From the NCBI GenBank assembly GCA_026418415.1, contig JAOABK010000009.1, forward strand, positions 1 through 64,000: 64,000 nt of DNA. Reading direction: 5' to 3'. The notes below the pieces were generated by a model, which saw only the letters and a program-made list of their open reading frames with translations, did not search any database and was not told the DNA's origin. A program made the position numbers and the translations under genes. The stretch comes from Pseudomonadota bacterium (lineage in GTDB: Bacteria; CALINM01). The first letter of the stretch is position 1. Every line of letters begins with the position of its first letter. Shown here in pieces: positions 32,082 through 42,993 of the stretch.

Positions 32082-33281
32082 ATGGCTCCAGAAGATATTT
32101 TAAAAAGCATAGAAAAATCATATAATGACATTAAATCCTTTATTCATCATACCCCACTAATCTATTCAAACTCCTTCTCAAAAATGTTTTCAAAGAACAT
32201 TTATTTAAAAGCAGAAAACATACAAAAGACAGGTTCTTTCAAAGTTAGGGGTGCTTTAAACAAAATCCTAAAGACAAATGCTAAAATGGTAAGCGCAGTT
32301 TCGATGGGCAATCATGCACAGGGAGTAGCCTATGCTGGAAGGAGTCTTGGGATAAAAGTCAAAATTGTAATGCCCCTTAATGCTTCCATAGCAAAGGTTG
32401 AAGCGACAAAATCATATGGTGCGAAGGTCATATTAAGAGGCGATACCTTAAGTGAATCCCTCTTATATGCAAAAAACCTTACGGGATATACATTTATTCA
32501 TCCCTTCAACGACTTTGATGTTATTTGTGGTCAAGGAACATTGGGAATAGAAATTTTAAAAGACCTCCCCGAAATAACAGATGTAATTATTCCAGTAGGT
32601 GGAGGTGGTTTAATTTCTGGAATATCTGCTTATTTAAAAGAAAAAAAGCCATCTGTAAAAATTATTGGCGTTCAGACAGAATCAGCAAAATCAGGGGTCG
32701 AATCCTTTAAAAAAGGGATATTAACACCGATGAGTCCACTCCCAACTATTGCTGACGGTATATCAGTAGAAAAAATCGGTGAAATCCCCTTTGAAATAAT
32801 TAAAAAATATGTGGATGATATAGTCTCTGTAAAAGAAGAATCTATTGCAAAGGCCATATTATTGCTAATGGAAAGAAAAAAACTCGTTGTAGAGGGAGCT
32901 GGTGCTGTTGGACTTGCATATCTTCTTGAAGATAATGGAATTAAAATAGGAAGAAATACTCTTCTAATTTTAAGCGGTGGAAATATAGACATGATGCTTA
33001 TGGACAAAATCATTTTCACTGGGCTTATTTCTTCGAAGAGAATTTTGTCCTTTAGTGTAGAGATTAACAACTTTTCTAAAGAAATCTATGAAATAATAAA
33101 AATCATTGAAAAAAACGGGGGAGTAATTAAAAACCTACTTCAAGATAATTTGAATATGACACCACCATTTCAATCTAATATAATAAACTTTTTAGTTGAA
33201 ACAAAAGGAGAAGAGCAGGCGAAAAAAATATTATATTCATTGGAAAATAAAAAAATAAATTTTTTTGTTAAGGAGTCATAA
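32082..33281 (+). CDS. ilvA: threonine ammonia-lyase
   Basis: ENIQKTGSFKVRGALNKI; VPVGGGGLISGI; ACT-like C-terminus. Confidence 0.9.
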   Translation: MAPEDILKSIEKSYNDIKSFIHHTPLIYSNSFSKMFSKNIYLKAENIQKTGSFKVRGALNKILKTNAKMVSAVSMGNHAQGVAYAGRSLGIKVKIVMPLNASIAKVEATKSYGAKVILRGDTLSESLLYAKNLTGYTFIHPFNDFDVICGQGTLGIEILKDLPEITDVIIPVGGGGLISGISAYLKEKKPSVKIIGVQTESAKSGVESFKKGILTPMSPLPTIADGISVEKIGEIPFEIIKKYVDDIVSVKEESIAKAILLLMERKKLVVEGAGAVGLAYLLEDNGIKIGRNTLLILSGGNIDMMLMDKIIFTGLISSKRILSFSVEINNFSKEIYEIIKIIEKNGGVIKNLLQDNLNMTPPFQSNIINFLVETKGEEQAKKILYSLENKKINFFVKES

Positions 33282-34022
33282 ATGAAATCTTTATTAGAGG
33301 AAAAAGATAGTATAGCAATCTTAAAGTTAAATAATGGGGTAACCAATGCTATTTCTCAGGATTTAATAGATGATCTTTCAAAAAAATTAGATATTATAGA
33401 AAAAAATTTTAAAGGATTGATTATAAGAGGGAACGAAAAATTTTTTTCCATGGGATTTAATCTTCCTGAACTAATTGTTATGGATAAATCAAGTTTCGAA
33501 AAATTCTATGAATCATTCAACGAATTGATATTAAAAATATTTACATTACCCCTACCCACTATAAGCGTTATAGAAGGGCATGCAGTGGCAGGTGGTTTTA
33601 TAATTGCTATTTCTACTGATTACAGGATAGCCTTAGCAGATAAAAAATTAGGCTTAAATGAAATTAATCTTGGAGTTCCAGTGCCATTTTTAGCAATTGA
33701 ACTTTTAGAAAGGCTTTCTGGAAAAAGGATTGCGGAAAACCTTTTGTATTCTGGAGATTTGATAAAAACACAGGATGCTTTAAGATTCTCGATAGTTGAT
33801 GAAATTATTGAACCAAATGAAATATTTGAAAAAACTGTAGAAAAAATTAAAAATTTGGCATCTAAACCCCAAAGGGCATTTGAAAACATTAAAAGCTTAT
33901 TAATTACTCAATTAAAGGAGAAGTACACCAGATTTAAAGAGTTAGATAAAGAAAAGTTTCTCGAATGTTGGTATACTGAAGAAGCTCAAACTATTTTAAA
34001 AGAAACTGCAAAAAAGTTTTAA
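33282..34022 (+). CDS. enoyl-CoA hydratase/isomerase family protein
   Basis: Crotonase pattern IRGNEKFFSMGFNLPEL, EGHAVAGGFIIAISTDYRIA. Confidence 0.88.
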   Translation: MKSLLEEKDSIAILKLNNGVTNAISQDLIDDLSKKLDIIEKNFKGLIIRGNEKFFSMGFNLPELIVMDKSSFEKFYESFNELILKIFTLPLPTISVIEGHAVAGGFIIAISTDYRIALADKKLGLNEINLGVPVPFLAIELLERLSGKRIAENLLYSGDLIKTQDALRFSIVDEIIEPNEIFEKTVEKIKNLASKPQRAFENIKSLLITQLKEKYTRFKELDKEKFLECWYTEEAQTILKETAKKF

Positions 34023-34023
34023 T

Positions 34024-35208
34024 ATGAATAGTCTATTTAAAAAAGCTCTAATTTTAATTATTTTCTTGATGTTATATAAAATCTGCTATGCAGACTTAAT
34101 TGAAGAGGGGGAGATTGCATATAATAATCAAGACTACACAAAAGCCTTTGAGCTATGGAAAAAGGCTTGTGATAATGGTTATCCAGATGGTTGTAATAAT
34201 GTTGGTATCCTTTATGAACAAGGATTTGGTGTAAAGCAAGACTATCAATTAGCTGGGAGTTATTATAAGAAAGCCTGTGACAAAAATTTAGCTATTGCCT
34301 GTTTCAATCTTGGAGTTCTTCATATAAAAGGAAAGGGTGTTGCAAAAAATATAAAATTAGCAATACAGTTATATCAGAAGGCTTGCGACAAAAAAATTCC
34401 AGAGGCCTGCTATAATTTAGGTCTTGTTTATGAAAAAGGCGAAGATGTAAAGGTAAATATAGAAAAAGCCTTTGAATACTATAAAAAATCTTGTGATTTA
34501 GGTCTACCTGAGGGTTGTCATGATGCTGGAACATTATTAGAAAAAGGTGAAGGTATTAAACAAGATCTTTTCAGATCTGCTGAACTTTTTAAAAAAGCCT
34601 GTGATAAAAATTTAGAAATTTCTTGTTTTGCACTAGGATTAAAGTTTGAAAAGGGATTGGGGATAAAGAAAGATTATGAAAGAGCTTTTGAACTATACAA
34701 GAGAGCCTGTGATGCAAAACTACCAATTGCTTGCTACAATTTAGCAGGAATGTATATAAGAGGAAGGGGAGTACAGAAAAACTTCCCCGTGGCAGGACAA
34801 TTATATAAATTTGCCTGTGATAACAACATTTATGAAGGGTGTTATAATTTAGCTCTAATGTACGAGGTGGGAAAAGGTGTTGAACAGGACTACGAAAAAG
34901 CTTTTAATCTCCTTGAAAAGGCGTGTAATGGAGGCAGTTCAGATGCCTGTAACCAGTTAGCCCTTCTATATGATAGTGGTATGGGGACAAAGAAAGATAT
35001 TGAAAAGGCAATAATTCTCTTCAAAAAAGCCTGTGATGAAAATGTTGCTATCGCCTGTTACAATTTAGGGGTTAAATATTCTAAAGGTATAGGGGTTAAA
35101 AGGGATGAGTTTTTAGCCTTAGAATTATATCAAAGGGCCTGCAAGCTTAATTTAAGTATTGGTTGCGAAAATTATAACCTTCTAAAAAGTGAGCTTTCAA
35201 GCAAATAA
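34024..35208 (+). CDS. cysteine-rich SEL1-repeat exported protein (Hcp-like)
   Basis: About ten 36-aa SEL1 repeats of form YxKACDxxxxxACYNLGxxYxxGxGV; signal peptide. Confidence 0.92.
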   Translation: MNSLFKKALILIIFLMLYKICYADLIEEGEIAYNNQDYTKAFELWKKACDNGYPDGCNNVGILYEQGFGVKQDYQLAGSYYKKACDKNLAIACFNLGVLHIKGKGVAKNIKLAIQLYQKACDKKIPEACYNLGLVYEKGEDVKVNIEKAFEYYKKSCDLGLPEGCHDAGTLLEKGEGIKQDLFRSAELFKKACDKNLEISCFALGLKFEKGLGIKKDYERAFELYKRACDAKLPIACYNLAGMYIRGRGVQKNFPVAGQLYKFACDNNIYEGCYNLALMYEVGKGVEQDYEKAFNLLEKACNGGSSDACNQLALLYDSGMGTKKDIEKAIILFKKACDENVAIACYNLGVKYSKGIGVKRDEFLALELYQRACKLNLSIGCENYNLLKSELSSK

Positions 35209-35273
35209 AAACCCCTTATCCTTGACTTTCTTTTGTTCTTTGGTAAACTTGAAAAAATTGTTAAGGAGTTTAT

Positions 35274-35432
35274 ATGGACAAATGGCTATGCACTGTTTGC
35301 AATTATATTTATGATGAGAAAGAAGGTGATCCAGACAACGGAATCCCAGCTGGTACACCTTTTTCAGAACTGCCAGATGATTGGGTTTGTCCCCTTTGTG
35401 GAGCTTCAAAATCGGAGTTTCAAAAGTTATAA
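35274..35432 (+). CDS. rubredoxin (52 aa; absent from the supplied ORF track)
   Basis: Manual translation [52 protein letters not shown] with both CxxC motifs; RBS aaggag upstream. Confidence 0.95.
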   Translation: MDKWLCTVCNYIYDEKEGDPDNGIPAGTPFSELPDDWVCPLCGASKSEFQKL

Positions 35433-36614
35433 TTACTCATCAAGGAGCCTCTTTTCTCCCTCTAACTTTTTGATTTCCGTGATGTCTTGGGTTACTTCAA
35501 GGCAACCTAAATAGGTGCCTTTTTTATTTCTCACAGCAAAATACTGAATTAAAATAAATCTGCCATTTAGGGTAATCCAAAATTGCGCTCTCTCTCGTTT
35601 ACCCTCTTTAAATTCAGACAAGATTCTGTTAACCAAATGAAAACTTTTTTCTGGGTGACACTGCTGAACCTTTCTTCCAATTATTGCTGGAGTTCTAAGA
35701 AAAATTCTGTCTCTTGTCTTGCTAAAATAACAAACTTTATCATCTCTATCTACAAAGGTTATATCAACTGGTAAAGTATTAAAAATTGCTTCTATTTCAT
35801 CAAAATATAGATTACCCGTATCAAAATGAACCACATGTTCTTCTCCATATTGAATAACTTTCTCTTCTATAATTGCTACTCCTGAAAAAGCAGGCGGTTG
35901 AACAAATGAATACCCGATATCATCAAACTCTTTTCTTACCTTTACCCATTCTAACTCATTAATATTTCTTATCCCTGCTGGAAACAAAATATTATTTTCC
36001 TTATAAAAATGTGTTGATAGCATTTCTACAAGTCTAAAACAAGCATCTTTTAGAGCATCAAATTTATCTTTATCCAAACACTCGAATATTTCTTTTTTAA
36101 TAGCCCTTATACTGTCATGTTCACTCCACATCATCTTAGGTGGCTCAGTAATACCATACTTTTCCAAATAGGGGAACAATACATTCTCCTCTCTTAAATA
36201 ATGATTTTCAGTATTTTTTAAATCGTCTATTAATCTTCTAACCTTATTTAAATGTTCAAACATCCTGCCATCAAGATAACAGGTAATGCTATTTAAAAGA
36301 TCTCTTGCCATATTCAAGAATATCCTATGCTCTTCCATAAGAATATGTATTGGATGTCCAGGGGGAGCAATCACGGTCTCATTTTCTAAGGATTCTTTAA
36401 AAAGCTCTATATGTAAATTACAAAGTTTTCTAATATCTTCTCTACTTAATCCCTCTTTTATAAGTTCCTCTTCCAATTGGGTTATTTCTGTAGAAGTAAC
36501 ATGGCTAAGAAGGCTTTTGAATTTACTCTTTAGTTCTTCTATTGAATCACCTTGATGAAGTAGCTTTATAATTTCTTTGAGAATTTCTTTTTTCTGCAGT
36601 TTTTCCATAATCAT
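35433..36614 (-). CDS. DUF438/hemerythrin-like protein with PAS domain
   Basis: HPIHILMEEHRIFLNM, HYLREENVLFPYLEKYG, HFYKENNILFPAG; PAS-like C-terminus. Confidence 0.88.
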   Translation of the reverse strand: MIMEKLQKKEILKEIIKLLHQGDSIEELKSKFKSLLSHVTSTEITQLEEELIKEGLSREDIRKLCNLHIELFKESLENETVIAPPGHPIHILMEEHRIFLNMARDLLNSITCYLDGRMFEHLNKVRRLIDDLKNTENHYLREENVLFPYLEKYGITEPPKMMWSEHDSIRAIKKEIFECLDKDKFDALKDACFRLVEMLSTHFYKENNILFPAGIRNINELEWVKVRKEFDDIGYSFVQPPAFSGVAIIEEKVIQYGEEHVVHFDTGNLYFDEIEAIFNTLPVDITFVDRDDKVCYFSKTRDRIFLRTPAIIGRKVQQCHPEKSFHLVNRILSEFKEGKRERAQFWITLNGRFILIQYFAVRNKKGTYLGCLEVTQDITEIKKLEGEKRLLDE

Positions 36615-36728
36615 GCCCCTTTTTTAAAGAATATTACCACAAAAAAAGATATTATCAAGATGCTAAGTTTTTTTTAATATAAAATGTACTTAAAATAAAT
36701 ATTAAAATATGTTATTATTAAAAAATAA

Positions 36729-38627
36729 GTGTTAAAAAATAGATTTAAATATATCTATACGCTTGGATTTCTTTTCATTATTATCAGTTTTTTTACAAGA
36801 ACTATCCTGATTTTAAAAGCATTTTCCCATATTAACAATAAAATATTTAATTTAGCCAAAATTTATTTTATTGGATTTATTTTCGATATAAGCACTTTTT
36901 CTTATTTTGCTATAGTAATTATTACCTATTTATCCTTCATTAATAACAAAATCTATACAAGCAAATTTAACAAAACAATCCTTATTTCTATAGCATTTCT
37001 TTATACGTGGCTATTAATCTTCATCTCCTTTTCAGAATATTTCTTTTTTGATGAATTTGGGGTTAGATTCAATTTTATTGCTGTTGACTATTTAATTTAT
37101 ACACATGAAGTTTTAAGAAACATTGTAGAATCTTACCCATTATTTTGGATTTTATCAATAATTACAGTTACATCAATGTTGATATTATTATTTATTAGAA
37201 AAAAGATTATCTATCACGATCATTACAATTTTCTCAAGAGATTAAAGATATACTCATTAAGCATATGCATATTTTTAACTATACATCTATTTGTTAAATC
37301 TGATTTCAAAAATGTATCAAACAATAACTACGTAAACGAATTGTCCTCAAATGGAATATACAGTTTTTTTTATGCTTTTAAAACAAATAAGATTGAGTAT
37401 GAAAAGTTTTACCCTTCTATGGACATAAATAATGCCTTTTCTAATTTAAGACACTTGCTGAAAGAATCAAATAATACTTTTATAAATCAAAACATTTTTG
37501 ATATTTCAAGATATATAAAAGGACAAGAAGAAAAAGAACAAAAATTAAACGTAATAATGATTGTGGAAGAATCCTTGAGCGCTGAATATATGGGTATATT
37601 TGGCAACATTTATAAACTTACTCCAAACTTAGACAAATTATCGAAGGAAAGCATGTTTTTTACAAACTTTTATGCCACTGGAACAAGAACTGATAGAGGC
37701 TTAGAAGCCATAACATTATCAGTGCCACCCATACCTGGACGCTCAATTTTAAAGCGTCAGAATAATGAGAATCTTAATTCTTTAGGATATATTTTTAATG
37801 AAAAGGGTTATGATGTAAATTTTTTATATGGTGGATATAGCTATTTTGACAATATGAAACATTTCTTTAGTAATAACAATTTCAAAGTAATCGACCTTAG
37901 TAACTTTTCTAAAGAAGAAATTACCTTTCAAAATGCTTGGGGGCTTTGTGATGAAGATGTTTTTAACAAAGCTATTAAAATATCTAATGAGAGCTATAGA
38001 ATCGGCAAACCCTTTTTTACTTTAATTATGACTACTTCCAACCATAGACCCTATACCTATCCAGATGGCAAAATTGATATTCCCTCTCATTCCGGTAGAG
38101 AAGGTGCAGTTAAGTACGCTGATTATGCTTTAGGAAAATTTATAAATGATGCAAAAAAATATCCATGGTATGAGAATACAGTATTTGTAATTGTAGCTGA
38201 TCACTGTGCAAGCTCGGCTGGAAGATTAGCGTTACCTGTCAATAAATATCATATCCCTCTTTTAATTTACTCTCCTCGATATATTAAACCAATAGCATTG
38301 GATAAACAATCCAGTCAGATTGACTTAGCGCCCACAATTTTAGGATTATTAAACTTCAATTACAAATCAAAATTCTATGGTAAAAATATATTAAGAATGA
38401 AGAGAGAAGACGAGAGAGCCTTTATTAGCACATACCAAAGGCTTGGCTATATGAAAGGAAACAGACTTATAGTACTTGATCTAATGAAAAAAAAATCTTT
38501 TTATACATTTGATAAACTAACAGGATTTTTAACACCAATATCAAAGGAAGATACCTTATTAAATGAAGCGATAACCTATTACCAAACCGCAGATTATTTA
38601 TACAAAAATAACCTTCTAAAACATTAA
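36729..38627 (+). CDS. LTA synthase/sulfatase family membrane phosphoglycerol-type transferase
   Basis: TM N-terminus; NVIMIVEESLSAEYMGIFG, TGTRTDRGLEA, VIVADHCASS; GTG start. Confidence 0.88.
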   Translation: MLKNRFKYIYTLGFLFIIISFFTRTILILKAFSHINNKIFNLAKIYFIGFIFDISTFSYFAIVIITYLSFINNKIYTSKFNKTILISIAFLYTWLLIFISFSEYFFFDEFGVRFNFIAVDYLIYTHEVLRNIVESYPLFWILSIITVTSMLILLFIRKKIIYHDHYNFLKRLKIYSLSICIFLTIHLFVKSDFKNVSNNNYVNELSSNGIYSFFYAFKTNKIEYEKFYPSMDINNAFSNLRHLLKESNNTFINQNIFDISRYIKGQEEKEQKLNVIMIVEESLSAEYMGIFGNIYKLTPNLDKLSKESMFFTNFYATGTRTDRGLEAITLSVPPIPGRSILKRQNNENLNSLGYIFNEKGYDVNFLYGGYSYFDNMKHFFSNNNFKVIDLSNFSKEEITFQNAWGLCDEDVFNKAIKISNESYRIGKPFFTLIMTTSNHRPYTYPDGKIDIPSHSGREGAVKYADYALGKFINDAKKYPWYENTVFVIVADHCASSAGRLALPVNKYHIPLLIYSPRYIKPIALDKQSSQIDLAPTILGLLNFNYKSKFYGKNILRMKREDERAFISTYQRLGYMKGNRLIVLDLMKKKSFYTFDKLTGFLTPISKEDTLLNEAITYYQTADYLYKNNLLKH

Positions 38628-38780
38628 AAACCTGCTCCTATTCTTGCGAAGCGTATTTCTTTGAATTACTGGAAATTTTATATTATTCAAGATTCTCAAG
38701 TGAATTTTAAAGAATTGTACTATATTTTTGAAAGAGTTTTGTTTATACTATTTATTTAAATTCTTTATGAGAGGTTATTA

Positions 38781-39812
38781 ATGGCAAGGAACGACAGATT
38801 TTTGAAAGCCTGTAGAAAAGAGCCTGTTGATTGCACTCCAATCTGGATGATGAGACAGGCGGGTAGATACTTAAAAGAGTATAGAGATATTCGTTCTAAA
38901 TATAGCTTTATCGAGATGTGTAAAACCCCAGAACTGGTCGTTGAAGTAACACTACAACCCATTAGAAGGTTTGAGCTGGATGCGGCAATAATATTTGCAG
39001 ATATTCTTCTACCCCTTGAATATATGGGAATTGACTTTGAGTTCACAAAAGATGATGGACCTCAGATTAAAAATCCTGTAAGAACAAGAAGAGATGTTGA
39101 AAAAATGAGAAAATTCAACATCGAAGAGCATATGGATTATCTTCTTACCTCTATAAAACTTGTAAGAAAAGAACTCGATGGAAAAGTTCCACTTATAGGC
39201 TTTTCTGGTGCCCCTTTTACACTTGCAAGTTATATTATTGAGGGTGGAGGCTCAAAAAATTATGTTAATACAAAAACGATGATGTACACTGAACCAGATA
39301 CATGGCATTTATTGATGGAAAAATTGGTCGATATGATTATCGATTACTTGAACGCCCAGATTAAAGCGGGAGCTCAAGCGATTCAAATATTTGATAGTTG
39401 GGTTGGATGTCTATGCCCTTCTGATTACAAGGAATTTATTCTCCCCCATCAAAAAAGGCTTTTTGAAGGACTTGATAAATCAGTTCCAAATATCCATTTT
39501 GCCTTTGGTGCCTCACACCTCCTCAAGCTTGTGAAAGAAGCAGGTGGTGATGTAATAGGACTTGACTGGAGAGTGGACATTGATGAAGCATGGAAGCAAT
39601 TAAACTATGAAACCGCAGTTCAAGGGAACTTAGACCCAACAGCATTATATGGCTCTAAAGAGTATATAAAAAAGAGAGTTGAAGATATTCTTAATCGCGC
39701 AGGAAACAGAAATGGGCACATATTTAATTTAGGACATGGTATTCTTCCTACAGTGCCCGTTGAAAATGCAGAATACCTTGTCAATTTAGTCCACGAGCTA
39801 AGTAAGAGATGA
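38781..39812 (+). CDS. hemE: uroporphyrinogen decarboxylase
   Basis: PIWMMRQAGRYLKEYR; GFSGAPFTLASYIIEGGGS. Confidence 0.96.
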   Translation: MARNDRFLKACRKEPVDCTPIWMMRQAGRYLKEYRDIRSKYSFIEMCKTPELVVEVTLQPIRRFELDAAIIFADILLPLEYMGIDFEFTKDDGPQIKNPVRTRRDVEKMRKFNIEEHMDYLLTSIKLVRKELDGKVPLIGFSGAPFTLASYIIEGGGSKNYVNTKTMMYTEPDTWHLLMEKLVDMIIDYLNAQIKAGAQAIQIFDSWVGCLCPSDYKEFILPHQKRLFEGLDKSVPNIHFAFGASHLLKLVKEAGGDVIGLDWRVDIDEAWKQLNYETAVQGNLDPTALYGSKEYIKKRVEDILNRAGNRNGHIFNLGHGILPTVPVENAEYLVNLVHELSKR

Positions 39813-40702
39813 AAACAGGTATTGCTTTAATTTCCCTGGGAGGACCCAAAAGTTTAGAAGAAGTACCTGATTTTATAAAGAACTTAACTGGTGTTGACCT
39901 CCCAGAAAGAGTAATATTAGGCATCAAAGAACGATATAAACTCATTGGTGGAGGTTCTCCTCTTCCTGAAATAACTGAAAAACAAGCAAAATCCCTTGAA
40001 AAATTACTCCCACCAGATTTTACATGTTTACCAGCTTTTAGATACACAAAACCTGATATTGGAGAGGTAATAGATTTTTTTGTAAACAATGGATATGAAC
40101 AAATCTTTTTCTTTATACTCTCGCCTTTCTTCACATCCGTAACCACTGGAAATTATCTAAACTTTGCAGAAAACTTCATAAAAACAAGAAATATTCAAAT
40201 CTCATACTCTTTCATCTACAGTTGGTATAAAAATGAATCTTTTATAAACTGCTGGGTTAAAAAAATAAAAGATGAGTCAAAAGAAGACCTTGATTATTTC
40301 TATCTTTTTTCGGCTCATAGCCTCCCAGAGAGATTATCAAAGGAACCATATAAAGAACAAATTGAAGAGTTTTGTAAAATAATATCAGAAAGGTTGGGGC
40401 TAAAAAACTGGGCATTAGGATGGCAAAGCATACCTTCAAATGCAAAAGAACCATGGATTGGTCCTGAGGTTGAAAAGGTAATGGAAGATATAAAATCTAA
40501 GGGGTTCAATTCTATTCTTCAAATACCTATTGGATTTACTGCTGATCATATTGAAACTCTATATGATATTGATATTATACATGCAAATTATGCTAAATCT
40601 CTTGGTCTTTCTTACAAGCGTGTCTCTTCTTTAAATGATTATCCTCTATTTATAAAAGCACTATTTGATATACTCTTAGAAAGGATGGATAAAGCATTAT
40701 GA
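39809..40702 (+). CDS. hemH: ferrochelatase
   Basis: ALISLGGPKSLEEVPDFI; SAHSLPER; GFTADHIETLYDID. Confidence 0.95.
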   Translation: MKTGIALISLGGPKSLEEVPDFIKNLTGVDLPERVILGIKERYKLIGGGSPLPEITEKQAKSLEKLLPPDFTCLPAFRYTKPDIGEVIDFFVNNGYEQIFFFILSPFFTSVTTGNYLNFAENFIKTRNIQISYSFIYSWYKNESFINCWVKKIKDESKEDLDYFYLFSAHSLPERLSKEPYKEQIEEFCKIISERLGLKNWALGWQSIPSNAKEPWIGPEVEKVMEDIKSKGFNSILQIPIGFTADHIETLYDIDIIHANYAKSLGLSYKRVSSLNDYPLFIKALFDILLERMDKAL

Positions 40703-42087
40703 GTAAAAAGGTTGCAATAATTGGTAGTGGTGTTTCAAGCTTAGCATCTGCGGTTATGCTTAAAGAAGCAGGCATTGATTTTGTAATATATGAAAAAGAA
40801 AGCCAATTGGGCGGAAAAATAAAAACCGAATATATAAACAATTTTACCATTGAAGCAGGACCAGACAGTTATCTCCCAGAAAAATTCTGGTCCGTACAAC
40901 TAATTAAAAAAGTCGGGCTTGAAGAAGAGATGCTTTGTAGCAATGATGAACATAAGGGAACTTTTATTTATTCAAATGGAAAACTTCATCCACTACCTGA
41001 GGGTGTAATGTTAATGGTTCCAACTATGATAATGCCCTTACTAAAATCAAGTCTTATCTCATGGCCGGGAAAAATAAGGATGGGACTTGAATTATTCATA
41101 CCCCCCAAAAAAGATGATAGCGATGAGAGCCTTGCTCAGTTTGTCACAAGAAGGCTTGGAAGAGAATGTCTTGAAAAAATTGCAGAGCCCCTTGTTGCTG
41201 GAATTCACACATCAAACCCTGACAACATGAGTGTTAAAGCAACCTTTCCAAGATTCATAGAAATGGAAAAAAAATATGGTAGTCTTATAAAAGGCATGGT
41301 TCAAGCTATGAAAAATAAGCCTGCTCCTCAACAAAATGCTAAAAAAATGACCTATTTTATGTCACTTAAAAAGGGCATGGAGCAGTTAGTTGAAGCATGT
41401 AAAAAGTTCATAGGCGAAGATAGAATAATTACAAACAAACAAGTAGTCTCAATAACTAAGGACAATGCGAAATTTATAATTAAAACAAATGATAATTTTG
41501 AAGATGACTATGACTATATAATTGCTGGGACTCCATCCTATACAACAGCAGATATTATTAAAGGATTTGATCCAGACTTAGCTAAATTACTAAGTAGAAT
41601 TGAGTGGTCCTCATCAGCTACCATATCATTAGCTTATAAAAGAGATGATATTAACGTAGATTTAAAGGGATTTGGTTTTATAGTACCAAAAATTGAAAAT
41701 AGGCGTATCAATGCCTGTACATGGAGTTCAATTAAATGGTCCTATCGCTCCCCAGATGATCATATATTAATTCGTTCCTTTGTTGGTGGTGGCCATCACG
41801 AAGAATTAGTTAATGAAGGAGATGAAAAACTCGTTGATATTGTTAGAGAAGAGTTAAGAGATATTGTAGGAATAAAAGCTCAACCAGTGCTTTCTAAAGT
41901 CTATAGATGGTATAATGGCATGCCAAAATATACGGTTGGACATTTAGAAAGGATACAAGAGATAGATAATTACTTAAAAAAACACCCCGGATTATATTTA
42001 ATCGGCTGTAGTTATAAAGGCATAGGTATTGGCGATTGTGTAAAAAGTGGTTTTGACGTAGCCTCAAAAATTATTAATAATTTATAA
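40699..42087 (+). CDS. hemY: protoporphyrinogen oxidase, HemY/HemG FAD type
   Basis: FAD motif AIIGSGVSSLASAVMLKEAG; C-terminal GLYLIGCSYKGIGIGDCVKSG; coupled to hemH. Confidence 0.93.
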   Translation: MSKKVAIIGSGVSSLASAVMLKEAGIDFVIYEKESQLGGKIKTEYINNFTIEAGPDSYLPEKFWSVQLIKKVGLEEEMLCSNDEHKGTFIYSNGKLHPLPEGVMLMVPTMIMPLLKSSLISWPGKIRMGLELFIPPKKDDSDESLAQFVTRRLGRECLEKIAEPLVAGIHTSNPDNMSVKATFPRFIEMEKKYGSLIKGMVQAMKNKPAPQQNAKKMTYFMSLKKGMEQLVEACKKFIGEDRIITNKQVVSITKDNAKFIIKTNDNFEDDYDYIIAGTPSYTTADIIKGFDPDLAKLLSRIEWSSSATISLAYKRDDINVDLKGFGFIVPKIENRRINACTWSSIKWSYRSPDDHILIRSFVGGGHHEELVNEGDEKLVDIVREELRDIVGIKAQPVLSKVYRWYNGMPKYTVGHLERIQEIDNYLKKHPGLYLIGCSYKGIGIGDCVKSGFDVASKIINNL

Positions 42088-42272
42088 TTTTTAGTTTCAT
42101 ATTTTTTGTGATTTTGTTTTTTTGATTTATATAAAGATATTAAACACTCACATTATTTGTTGCTAAAAAACACATGCAAAACTTTACTAAATTTAAACCA
42201 AATCTCTTTTATCTTATCAATATTAAATAATTATAATGTTGTTTTTCTAAAATAATCTGATATACTTAGATA

Positions 42273-42965
42273 ATGAAGATTTATTTATTATTTCTTAATT
42301 TACTTTTTATATTATCATCTTTTACTTCCTACGCTGAAGAATCCCAACTATTAAAAACTGAAAAAGATAAGGTTAATTATTCTATTGGAGTAAATTTAAT
42401 CAATAATTTTAAACAACAGGAAATTGATATAGATCTTGATTTAGTAATCAAGGGCATGAAGGATGCATATAATGGTAACAAACTATTGCTTAGTCCTGAA
42501 GAAATCAAAAAAAGTCTCGACATTTATCAAACCGCTGTAAGACAAAAGCGTGCAACAAATTTCTCAAAAATTTCTGAAGAAAATAAGAAAAAAGGAGATG
42601 CCTTCCTTTCAGAAAACTCAAAAAGGGAAGGGGTAGTAACACTTCAATCTGGTCTCCAATATAAAATCATTAAGAAGGGTGAGGGTAAAATACCTACTGA
42701 AAATGATGTTGTAGAATGTAATTTCATAGGAACACTTATTGATGGCACAGAGTTTGAAAATACCTACAAAAAAGGAAATCCTGCTATATTAAAAGTTTCT
42801 ACAGCAATACCCGGATTAAGGGAAGCACTAAAAATAATGCCCTTAGGATCAAAATGGCAAATTTTCATCCCCCCCAAATTAGCATATGGCACAAAAAAAG
42901 TGGGAAGCTATATAGGACCAAATAGCGTACTCATCTACGAATTAGAGCTTATCTCTGTAAAATAA
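42273..42965 (+). CDS. FKBP-type peptidyl-prolyl isomerase, periplasmic (Mip/FkpA-like)
   Basis: VNYSIGVNLINNFKQQEIDID dimerisation domain; LQYKIIKKGEG ... FIGTLIDGTEFENT. Confidence 0.92.
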   Translation: MKIYLLFLNLLFILSSFTSYAEESQLLKTEKDKVNYSIGVNLINNFKQQEIDIDLDLVIKGMKDAYNGNKLLLSPEEIKKSLDIYQTAVRQKRATNFSKISEENKKKGDAFLSENSKREGVVTLQSGLQYKIIKKGEGKIPTENDVVECNFIGTLIDGTEFENTYKKGNPAILKVSTAIPGLREALKIMPLGSKWQIFIPPKLAYGTKKVGSYIGPNSVLIYELELISVK

Positions 42966-42993
42966 AAATATAAAAAAGGAGGTGTTAAATATT

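Noticed and set aside
34024-35208. SEL1 repeats considered as a recent DNA tandem array
   Set aside because: Nucleotide copies are clearly diverged; only protein-level repetition remains
35197-35409. 70-aa minus-strand ORF
   Set aside because: Antisense to the rubredoxin gene, which has both CxxC motifs and an RBS
42088-42272. AT-rich intergenic gap before the FKBP gene considered as ncRNA locus
   Set aside because: No stable GC-containing stem or known RNA motif could be read; likely only promoter DNA
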